DNA from: Bacillota bacterium
GTDB lineage: Bacteria; Bacillota; Clostridia; Saccharofermentanales; Fastidiosipilaceae
Assembly: GCA_023388435.1 (NCBI GenBank)
Contig: JAEWGG010000005.1
Span: 1 to 20,223, forward strand
DNA: 20,223 nucleotides
Reading direction: 5' to 3'
Shown: piece after piece, positions 1-6,094 of the stretch
Layout of the letters: every line of letters begins with the position of its first letter
How positions within the stretch are numbered: the first letter of the stretch is position 1
Notes under the pieces: generated by a model
What the model was told of the DNA's origin: nothing
Seen by the model: only the letters and a program-made list of their open reading frames with translations
Database searches by the model: none
Translations under genes and position numbers: made by a program

Positions 1-381
1 TCCCAGAGACCAAACTTCTCGCAGCAACGAGAAATGCTGAAAAAGCTTATGGAGGTAAAACCCGAGGGAGCAAGACCCATCTTACACTCGGATATGGGCT
101 GGCAGTACCAACATGAGGCCTACCGAACGATACTGGCCCAGAATGGCATTGTTCAGAGCATGTCCCGAAAGGGTAAGTGCATAGACAATGCGGCAACAGA
201 GCAGGTCTTCGGCCATCTGAAAGATGAATTCTTCCGAGGTCGGGAGTGGGAGACATTTGAACGATTCAAGGCTGATCTGGAAGCCTACATCCACCACTGG
301 AACCATGTAAGACGCCAGGTAAAACTGAAGGGCCTGACCCCGGTCGAGTACCGAGACCAGGCCCTCCATAAGGCTGGCTAG
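1..381 (+). CDS. IS3-family transposase (OrfB), C-terminal fragment
   Basis: This is the C-terminal part of an integrase-fold (rve/DDE) transposase that cuts and joins the ends of its own element. The frame is open from the first base, so the gene starts upstream; ATG 34 is internal. Visible motifs are HSDMGWQYQ, carrying the second catalytic Asp, the SMSRKGKCIDNA block, and the catalytic Glu in ATEQVFGHLKDEFF. The family-typical ending YIHHWNHVRRQ...LKGLTPVEYR follows. These match the IS150-like branch of IS3. OrfB in this branch is normally made by frameshifting from OrfA, which is not visible here. The C-terminal half shows no frameshift or premature stop, so the copy may be intact. Confidence 0.93.
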   Translation, partial: SQRPNFSQQREMLKKLMEVKPEGARPILHSDMGWQYQHEAYRTILAQNGIVQSMSRKGKCIDNAATEQVFGHLKDEFFRGREWETFERFKADLEAYIHHWNHVRRQVKLKGLTPVEYRDQALHKAG

Positions 382-421
382 CGATTTTATTTATCGCGTC
401 CAAGTTTTGGGGTGCAGTTCA
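1..421 (+). mobile_element. IS3-family insertion sequence, right end (partial)
   Basis: The window opens inside an insertion sequence. It holds the transposase C-terminus followed by about 40 noncoding bases ending in a typical IS3-family terminal repeat. On the minus strand the element end, near 421, reads TGAACTGCACCCCAAAACTT. The left end, the first reading frame and the target duplication lie outside the window. The exact boundary, near 421, is inferred from the TG...CA form of IS3 ends. Confidence 0.8.
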
Positions 422-467
422 CTAAGCTGGCGCTCCTTTTCTGTCAGGTGCCTGATAATTCTAAGGC

Positions 468-971
468 TCAGAGTTCCACACTGCTGTGCTGGCTCTCGTC
501 CAGGGACTGGACCTTTTTGATCAAACCGCCCAGGCTGCCCGTGTTTTCCCAGTACTGGGCCGTTTCAGCCTGTACGCGGAGCAGAACCACGCCGGGGTCC
601 TCAACGGGGCAGCCGAAGAAGGTCTCCATGGCCCTGGTCCAGAGCTTCTGCTTCTTAAGCTCGTTTTCCACCACTTCCAAGCGTCCGGAGACGGAGACGA
701 AGGCCTTTTCACTGAAGCTGACAGAGACGCGGGAATCCTTCTTCAGTTCCGCCATTTTTTCACTGTCCCGGCGGGTGAAAAACCAGAGATCCCCATCGAA
801 GTCTGTACCCTGAATATACATGGGGCGGGAGACCAGCTGACGGCCGCTCAGGTTGCTCAGGAAGCAGATGCGGGCCTTGCCGATAATCTTACGAATATTT
901 TCGATCATCTCGCTGCGCAGTTCCTGGGGACTTTTCTGTTCTTCAACAGGGGCTTTCGTCTGTGCATCCAT
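468..971 (-). CDS. Pyridoxamine 5'-phosphate oxidase-like stress protein
   Basis: A 167-residue cytoplasmic protein resembling the general-stress-protein-26 branch of the split-barrel flavin-binding (PNPOx-like) superfamily. Recognisable segments are an N-terminal helix, then ARICFLSNLSGRQLVSRPM, the GDLWFFTRRDSEK strand pair, VSVSFSEKAFVSVSGRLEVV, and a C-terminal WTRAMETFFGCPVEDPGVVLLRV block. Proteins of this group bind FMN or a related cofactor; the substrate is usually unknown, and vitamin B6 synthesis should not be assumed. The start is supported by AAAGGAG about 8 bases upstream. It is a single gene transcribed divergently from the kdpD-like kinase. The call is firm at family level only. 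Confidence 0.85.
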   Translation of the reverse strand: MDAQTKAPVEEQKSPQELRSEMIENIRKIIGKARICFLSNLSGRQLVSRPMYIQGTDFDGDLWFFTRRDSEKMAELKKDSRVSVSFSEKAFVSVSGRLEVVENELKKQKLWTRAMETFFGCPVEDPGVVLLRVQAETAQYWENTGSLGGLIKKVQSLDESQHSSVEL

Positions 972-984
972 TTGGGCATCTCCT

Positions 985-1013
985 TTGTATGCATTATTTT
1001 GATAAATTATAAC
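985..1013 (+). promoter_or_regulatory. Candidate promoter for the kdpDE-like pair
   Basis: TTGTAT (985-990) and TATAAC (1008-1013) are separated by 17 bases. The -10 matches five of six consensus bases and the -35 three of six. It overlaps the oppositely oriented TGTTATAAT, so the divergent genes may compete for RNA polymerase. The transcript would have a leader of about 70 bases containing two copies of CGGAGCATGG (1029-1038 and 1046-1055). Confidence 0.35.
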
Positions 1014-1014
1014 A
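1006..1014 (-). promoter_or_regulatory. Extended -10 promoter for the PNPOx-like gene
   Basis: Read on the minus strand, TGTTATAAT is a perfect extended -10 element about 35 bases upstream of the start codon. No good -35 hexamer lies 17 bases further upstream, which is acceptable for an extended -10 promoter. It lies in a short AT-rich island between divergent genes. Confidence 0.55.
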
Positions 1015-1090
1015 TAAAATAGCGTGGTCGGAGCATGGACTTGGGCGGAGCATGGTGTACACTAGGGGCAGCCTGTACGTCGGAGCGCCT

Positions 1091-2626
1091 ATGCAACGTC
1101 TATATTCCATTCTCGAGCAGCTGGGACTGACAGCCCTGTTCCTCGCCCTGGCCAGCCTCGCTTCTGAACTCAGCCTGCGCGCGCAGTGGCAGGAGAGCAG
1201 CATTGTCCTCTTTTATCTCCTGGCGGTTTTTCTCAGCGCCCGCTACACGGGGCTGATGTCTACGTTCCTGGCCATTTTGGGCAGTATTTTGCTCTACAAT
1301 TGGCTCTTTATTTATCCTGTGGGCAGCCTGAGCATCGCCAATCCGAGTTATCTCATCACCCTTGCCGTGTTCTTCACCATTGCCCTGATCACGGCAAGCC
1401 TCAGCAGGGAGTGGAAGCGGCAGATTCAGATTGCAAAAGAGGAGAAGGCCCATACGGAGCTTCTGTACCATCTGCTGGAGCGGACTTCGCAGGCGCGGAC
1501 GATGGAGGAGCTCTTCTCAGCCCTGCTACCTGTATTGGGCGATTTTTTGCACAGCCCCTGCGCCTTATTCACGGTCTCAAAATCGGGGGAGATCGCGCCC
1601 CAGTATCTACAGCTGCGAGCGGATGGGACCCTGCTTCACCGTCAGGGGAGGGTTCCAATCCAGAATCTCAGAGAGGCGTCCGTTCCAGCGCCCTGGAAGG
1701 ACCCCGACGGATCTCGAGAATACTGGCCGATCTCTGTGTCGGGGGAGCCGCGGGCCCTGCTGCGTGTCCCCAGTTCAGCCGTCAGTCAGTCGCGGCAGCC
1801 AGAGCACTGGCAGACCCTGCTGCACACGATTGCCCAGGCCCTCAGTAATTTGGAGAGTAAGCAGCGGCAGCAGATGCTGGAGGAGCGGGCCCGACGGGAG
1901 CGGGAGCGGAGTCAGTGGCTGCGCTCGATCTCCCACGATTTGCGGAGCCCCCTCACCGTCATCCTGTCCTATGCAGAATGGCTGCAGAGCCTTCCTGAAG
2001 CAGCTGAGAAGCTTGAGAACCTGCGGACGGTCGCAGCGGAGATTTACGCGGAGGCCCGCTGGCTGCAGCGCCTGGTGGAGAACGTCCTCCAGCGCACCCG
2101 CTTAGAAGCGGGGGAACAGCGCCTGCGCTGTGACTGGGAATCGATGGAGGAATTACTGGCGGCTGTAGTTCAGCGCACAGGACGTCTGCACCCCGAGAGC
2201 TGCATACGGCTCAGTCCCCCGGACGGCCCCCTGCTGGTGTATATGGACGCAGCGCTGATGGCCCAGGTCTTTGGCAACCTGCTGGAAAATGCCATGGACC
2301 ATGCCCCTGCCACTGAGGCGATCGAGCTCCGCGCCTGGGAGGAGGGGGAGTGGATTTATGTCGAGGTGCTGGACCAGGGGCCAGGGATAGAGCCCGATGA
2401 CCTGGAGGCCATCTTCGACAGTTTCTATACGAAGCGTCGCTGCCCTGAGAACCACCGCTTGGGGACGGGTCTCGGCCTGGCCATCTGCCGCAGTATTGTA
2501 GAGGCACATGGCGGGACCATTCAGGCACGTAATCGAGAGGAGGGAGGAGCATGTTTCTGGCTCCGTTTACCCAAGAAGGGCCTTCAACAAGCCGAGGAGG
2601 CCAGCGGGAGCACATCCTTGTCCTAG
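1091..2626 (+). CDS. kdpD: Short KdpD-like sensor histidine kinase (no KdpD/USP input domain)
   Basis: A membrane histidine kinase of about 511 residues, equivalent to the C-terminal part of KdpD. In order it has four closely packed membrane segments (DUF4118-like, first 110 residues), a linker helix, a GAF-like region, a HisKA domain with the phospho-acceptor in SISHDLRSPLTVILSY (His 282), and a HATPase domain with N box (NLLENAMDHA), G1 (DQGPGIEPDD) and G2 (GTGLGLAIC). The N-terminal KdpD and universal-stress domains of the roughly 890-residue E. coli protein are absent. ATG 1091 is preferred because GGAG ends 5 bases before it; for the upstream in-frame ATG at 1052 the GGAG is only 1 base away. 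It is followed by, and overlaps, its partner regulator. Potassium or osmotic sensing is inferred from homology and from the trk genes downstream. Confidence 0.88.
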   Translation: MQRLYSILEQLGLTALFLALASLASELSLRAQWQESSIVLFYLLAVFLSARYTGLMSTFLAILGSILLYNWLFIYPVGSLSIANPSYLITLAVFFTIALITASLSREWKRQIQIAKEEKAHTELLYHLLERTSQARTMEELFSALLPVLGDFLHSPCALFTVSKSGEIAPQYLQLRADGTLLHRQGRVPIQNLREASVPAPWKDPDGSREYWPISVSGEPRALLRVPSSAVSQSRQPEHWQTLLHTIAQALSNLESKQRQQMLEERARRERERSQWLRSISHDLRSPLTVILSYAEWLQSLPEAAEKLENLRTVAAEIYAEARWLQRLVENVLQRTRLEAGEQRLRCDWESMEELLAAVVQRTGRLHPESCIRLSPPDGPLLVYMDAALMAQVFGNLLENAMDHAPATEAIELRAWEEGEWIYVEVLDQGPGIEPDDLEAIFDSFYTKRRCPENHRLGTGLGLAICRSIVEAHGGTIQARNREEGGACFWLRLPKKGLQQAEEASGSTSLS

Positions 2627-3285
2627 AGGATGACCGAATTATTGGCCGCCAGCTGGAGCATATGCTCAGCCAGGCTAACTATCACGTCGTGAGCGCAGAG
2701 ACGGCAGAGCAGGGGCGGGCTCTGCTCCAGAGTCAGCAGCTGGACTTGCTTCTGCTGGACCTGGGTCTCCCTGACAGGGATGGCCTGGACCTGCTCAGGG
2801 ACCTGCGGCTGTGGACGGATATCCCCGTACTGGTCGTTTCGGCTCGTGACGGGGAGGGGGAGAAGGTCCAGGCCCTGGATCTGGGGGCGGACGACTATGT
2901 CACCAAGCCCTTCGCCAGCGCGGAACTCCTGGCGCGCATTCGGGTCTGCCTGCGCCGCAGGCAGCAGCTCCCACAGCCTGAACAGGCCTTGCTCACTGCG
3001 GGGGATATCCGCATGGACTGTGAGCGCCACCAGGTTTTTCTGAAGTCCGAGCCCATCCACCTCAGCCCCCTGGAGTACGCTCTGCTGCAGCTCCTGCTAC
3101 GCAATAAGGGGCGGGTGCTCAGCACGAAATTTATTATTGCCCACATCTATGGGCCCAACTATGGCTCAGACACTCAGGCGCTAAGGGCGCTGATGGCGGG
3201 TCTGCGCCGCAAAGTTGAGGAGCTCCCCTCCCAGCCCCGCCACATCCAGACTGAGATAGGCATAGGCTACCGCCTTGTCGAATAG
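2551..3285 (+). CDS. kdpE: KdpE-like OmpR/PhoB-family response regulator
   Basis: A 244-residue two-domain regulator. The receiver domain has the acidic pocket LEDD (26-28), phospho-acceptor Asp 70 in LLLDLGLPDRDG, Ser 97 and Lys 119 (DDYVTKPF). The C-terminal winged helix contains LSPLEYALLQLLLRNKGRV and ends GIGYRLVE. The start is fixed by AGGAGG 7 bases upstream; no other usable start codon occurs before the receiver fold. The protein therefore carries about 20 extra N-terminal residues, and its first 76 bases overlap the end of the kinase gene in another frame. Such overlap usually means translational coupling. It probably binds the TTCTCACAG array just downstream and activates the trk genes; this target is inferred. 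Confidence 0.9.
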   Translation: MFLAPFTQEGPSTSRGGQREHILVLEDDRIIGRQLEHMLSQANYHVVSAETAEQGRALLQSQQLDLLLLDLGLPDRDGLDLLRDLRLWTDIPVLVVSARDGEGEKVQALDLGADDYVTKPFASAELLARIRVCLRRRQQLPQPEQALLTAGDIRMDCERHQVFLKSEPIHLSPLEYALLQLLLRNKGRVLSTKFIIAHIYGPNYGSDTQALRALMAGLRRKVEELPSQPRHIQTEIGIGYRLVE

Positions 3286-3303
3286 GGCGACTTCCCGGAA
3301 GAA

Positions 3304-3370
3304 TTCTCACAGAATTCTCACAGTAGGCACTGGATTTCTCACAGCTTTCTCACAGCCGCTCCACTAAGAT
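3304..3370 (+). promoter_or_regulatory. Phased TTCTCACAG repeat array and -10 of the trkA-trkA-trkH operon
   Basis: Four exact copies of TTCTCACAG start at 3304, 3315, 3336 and 3347. The steps of 11, 21 and 11 bases equal one, two and one helical turns, so all copies face the same side. OmpR/PhoB-family regulators bind direct repeats at about 11-base steps in this way. The last copy ends 9 bases before TAAGAT (3365-3370), a plausible -10. The array thus covers the -35 region, the geometry of a PhoB-type activated promoter. A small CCCCT/AGGGG hairpin (3379-3394) lies in the leader, and GAGGAA (3411-3416) is the ribosome site. Confidence 0.72.
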
Positions 3371-3421
3371 AGACGCATCCCCTCATCAGAGGGGCCAGTT
3401 TGGAGTAAAAGAGGAAGCGCC

Positions 3422-3841
3422 ATGTTTTCTAGATCCTGTACCAGGTTGTTTGTCATCGGCTGTGGCCGCCTGGGGGCCAGTTTTGCTTCGATCGCTTCGG
3501 AGCGGGGCTATTCCGTGACCGTTCTTGACAGCCAGGACCAGTCCTTTCGCAAGTTGTCCCCAGCCTTCAGCGGTTGGAGCATCACGGGGGATGGTTCGGA
3601 CCTGCCCACCCTGGAGGAGCATGGGATTCGGGACTGTAGTCACATTTTTGTGCTGACGGAGGATGACGCCACCAATCTGCTCATCGGGCAGCTGCTGCGC
3701 GTGGAAGTCCCACAGAGTAAGATTCTTATTCGCCTCTACGACCCAAGACTTCGCTGCCTGCTCAGCGGCCAGGAGATCGAGACGCTCTGCCCGGTTGAGC
3801 TGGGCCTGGAACTTCTGACCCAAGCCTTAAAAAATGCGTGA
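3422..3841 (+). CDS. trkA: TrkA-type potassium uptake subunit, RCK N-domain only
   Basis: A 139-residue cytoplasmic regulatory subunit with a single Rossmann RCK-N domain. It shows an intact dinucleotide motif GCGRLG (13-18), an acidic residue at the end of strand 2 (VTVLD, Asp 36) for the ribose, and the family GDGSD motif (56-60). It ends after the sixth strand region (ETLCPVELGLELL) and has no RCK-C domain, unlike the 228-residue protein that follows. It likely assembles with that protein into a ring on TrkH and confers nucleotide control. The start follows GAGGAA by 5 bases. It is the first gene of the operon, and its TGA overlaps the ribosome site of the next gene. Confidence 0.88.
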   Translation: MFSRSCTRLFVIGCGRLGASFASIASERGYSVTVLDSQDQSFRKLSPAFSGWSITGDGSDLPTLEEHGIRDCSHIFVLTEDDATNLLIGQLLRVEVPQSKILIRLYDPRLRCLLSGQEIETLCPVELGLELLTQALKNA

Positions 3842-3853
3842 AGGAGCTGTGCA

Positions 3854-4540
3854 ATGAACGGACGTATCCTGTTGGTAGGCGGAAGAAGCAAGGCCAGGTC
3901 TCTGGCCCTGTCCCTGCATCGCAGAGGGTATCAGGTGACGCTCCTCAATAAGTCCCCGCAAGACTGTGAAGAGCTTTCCCGTCTGGAAGGAATCACTGTA
4001 TTTGAAGGCGACGGGACAAAATTTCACGTCCTGGAGGACAGTGAGATTGAACGCTTTTCCACAGTCATTGCCCTCTGTCCACGAGATGCGGACAACCTCC
4101 TCATCTGTGAGCTGGCAAAAAAACAGTTCATGGTCGCCAAAACGGTGGCCCTGCTCTCAGACGCGCGGAAGAAGGCCTTTTTCCTGCAGATGGGCGTGGA
4201 CTGTGTGGTCTCTGTCAGCAATTCCATCTGCAGCCTGATTGAACAGGAGGCCCTGCTTACGGAGATTGAGGAGTCCTTCCCCAGCGCCCCGAGCCGACCC
4301 CTGATTCTGGAACTGCGTGTGACGAAGACCTCCCCGCTGCTCCAGAAGCGCCTGTGGGAGATACACTGGCCCCCGCAGACCAATGTGACCTGTATCCTCC
4401 GTGACGCCTGCCATATCATCCCCAATGGTGACAGCCAGCTTTTTGAAGGGGACCAGCTGATTGTGATCAGCCAGGCTGAGTACCGCCAGTCACTGGAAGA
4501 ACTGTTCGGGACGCAAGTCCTGCCCGCCCGCACAGAATAG
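3854..4540 (+). CDS. trkA: TrkA-type potassium uptake subunit with degenerate nucleotide site
   Basis: A 228-residue protein with an RCK N-domain (about 1-130) and an RCK C-domain (about 140-222). The nucleotide motif is abnormal: GGRSKA (9-14) replaces GxGxxG, and strand 2 ends in Asn 32 (VTLLNKS) where NAD-binding members have Asp or Glu. The EGDGTK motif is kept. It may therefore be a structural subunit that binds nucleotide weakly or not at all, paired with the intact short TrkA just upstream. The start has AAGGAG (3841-3846) 7 bases upstream, overlapping the previous stop codon. Function as a TrkH-associated gating subunit is family knowledge plus gene order. Confidence 0.87.
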   Translation: MNGRILLVGGRSKARSLALSLHRRGYQVTLLNKSPQDCEELSRLEGITVFEGDGTKFHVLEDSEIERFSTVIALCPRDADNLLICELAKKQFMVAKTVALLSDARKKAFFLQMGVDCVVSVSNSICSLIEQEALLTEIEESFPSAPSRPLILELRVTKTSPLLQKRLWEIHWPPQTNVTCILRDACHIIPNGDSQLFEGDQLIVISQAEYRQSLEELFGTQVLPARTE

Positions 4541-4549
4541 AGGCTCCCT

Positions 4550-6007
4550 ATGCGTTTGATTCCCTTGGATTTCCAGGCCCTGGGCAAAGTTTTTCTCATG
4601 CTGGCCCTCATTTTTCTCTGTCCGCTGGCCGTCCTGGTCTTTTATCCGGGAGAGAGCCGCTATTGGCTGTCCTTCGTCCTTCCCGCCCTGGGGGCGGCAG
4701 CCCTGGGCGGCCTGGCGCTCCTGGCCAGGCCTGGCGCCCAATTGACCTGGAAGAGGCGCTGGCAGCAGGCCAGTGTGACGGTCTTGCTCGTCTGGTTGCT
4801 GGGCGTGCTTTTCTCGGCCCTGCCCCTCGCCCTGGGTCAGCCCCTGCGTTTTTGTCAGGCCCTTTTTGAATCGGTCAGCGCCTGGACGACCACGGGCCTC
4901 TCCGTTCTGGATGTCAGCAAGACGCCTTATATCTATCTCTTCTATCGTAGCTTCCTGCAATTTTGTGGCGGCCTGGGCTTTATCCTCATGATGCTGGTTC
5001 TGCTTTCGAACGGCGAATCCATGCCCCTGTTTTCCTCTGAGGGACACCCGGATAAGTTGCTCCCGGCCATCGGGCGTAGCGCGCGGCTGATTTTTTCGAT
5101 CTATACAGGTTTTCTTGTTGTGGGCACGGTGGCTTATTGTGTGGTAGGCATGCCGCTTTTTGACAGCATCTGCCACGCGATGTGTTCGCTGTCCACGGGA
5201 GGATTTTCCACAAAGTTGAACAGCATCGGGGAATACCACAGCCTGGCGATAGAGTTGGTGACCATTGTCCTGATGCTGCTGGGGACGACCAATTTTGCGG
5301 TGCTCCTGCTGCTCGTTCGTGGTCAGATTAAGAAATTTTGTCGCGTCAGTGAGATGCGTTTCTTATTCCTGCTCTTAGTGCTTAGCATTCCCCCGGTGGC
5401 CCTCTCCCTGCACCAGGGACTGCGGATGCCGTGGGGGGAGAGCGTGGAGCGCTCCGCCTTCGACGTCATCTCCGCCCTGTCCACTACGGGCTATTCGAGC
5501 ATGGCGTATACGGACTGGCCGCCCTTTGCGATTGCGCTTCTGATCCTGCTGATGCTGGTTGGTGGAGGTATTGGCTCCACTGCGGGGGGCATGAAACTTT
5601 CCCGCGTGTACCAGGCCTTTAGGAGTTTAGGGTATTACCTGCGCAAGCAGCAATTTTTTCATCGGCAAGTGGAGGACGTGTATTACTACTCGTCACAGGG
5701 GCGCAGCCGGCTCAGCCCTGCTGACATGGTGCAGAATTTTGCCTTTCTGGGTCTTTACTTGCTGACCTTTGCCGCGGGCAGCCTCCTGATTCTCCTCTTC
5801 AATCCCTGCTCAATCGCGGAGGCGATGTTTGAGTTTGCCTCCTCTCTGGGCACGGTGGGTCTATCCATAGGGATAACCGGGCCGCTCACCAATACGCCTA
5901 CCTTGCTCGTTGAAATTATTGGTATGCTGCTGGGACGCCTGGAAATCGTTATTGTATTTTTGGGATTCCGGAATCTGTTTTCGCTGTTCCGCAAGAGGGC
6001 GCGATGA
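4550..6007 (+). CDS. trkH: TrkH-type potassium channel/transporter
   Basis: An integral membrane potassium-translocating subunit of 485 residues, about the size of E. coli TrkH (483). Four repeated membrane-pore-membrane units are visible. Their filter loops are TTTGLS (Gly 116), STGGFS (Gly 217/218), STTGYS (Gly 314) and GTVGLS (Gly 437). The conserved VGGGIGSTAGGMKLSR segment near residues 337-352 matches the family's gating-loop region and is followed by a basic cytoplasmic helix. The start is 9 bases after the previous stop, with a weak AGAGG. It is the last gene of the trk operon, which ends in the hairpin at 6026-6059. A KtrB-type assignment is possible but the length and extra helices favour TrkH. 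Confidence 0.93.
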   Translation: MRLIPLDFQALGKVFLMLALIFLCPLAVLVFYPGESRYWLSFVLPALGAAALGGLALLARPGAQLTWKRRWQQASVTVLLVWLLGVLFSALPLALGQPLRFCQALFESVSAWTTTGLSVLDVSKTPYIYLFYRSFLQFCGGLGFILMMLVLLSNGESMPLFSSEGHPDKLLPAIGRSARLIFSIYTGFLVVGTVAYCVVGMPLFDSICHAMCSLSTGGFSTKLNSIGEYHSLAIELVTIVLMLLGTTNFAVLLLLVRGQIKKFCRVSEMRFLFLLLVLSIPPVALSLHQGLRMPWGESVERSAFDVISALSTTGYSSMAYTDWPPFAIALLILLMLVGGGIGSTAGGMKLSRVYQAFRSLGYYLRKQQFFHRQVEDVYYYSSQGRSRLSPADMVQNFAFLGLYLLTFAAGSLLILLFNPCSIAEAMFEFASSLGTVGLSIGITGPLTNTPTLLVEIIGMLLGRLEIVIVFLGFRNLFSLFRKRAR

Positions 6008-6025
6008 GCCGGAAAAACGGATGTG

Positions 6026-6059
6026 AAAAGGGCGGGCCCCGGTGGGAGTCCGCCCTTTT
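6026..6059. terminator. Bidirectional rho-independent terminator
   Basis: AAAAGGGCGG (6026-6035) pairs perfectly with CCGCCCTTTT (6050-6059) around a 14-base loop. T runs follow the stem in both directions. It lies between the convergent trkH and LRR-protein genes and can serve both. Confidence 0.85.
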
Positions 6060-6094
6060 CTGCCTCTTCGGAACGGTCTTACGCCGAGGCCTGC

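Noticed and set aside
444..455. TCAGG-TG-CCTGA dyad after the PNPOx-like gene, considered as a terminator
   Set aside because: The stem has only 5 base pairs and no T run follows on the minus strand.
1035..1130. Possible small upstream ORF overlapping the kinase start
   Set aside because: It could encode 31 residues, but it has no good ribosome site and nothing supports its translation.
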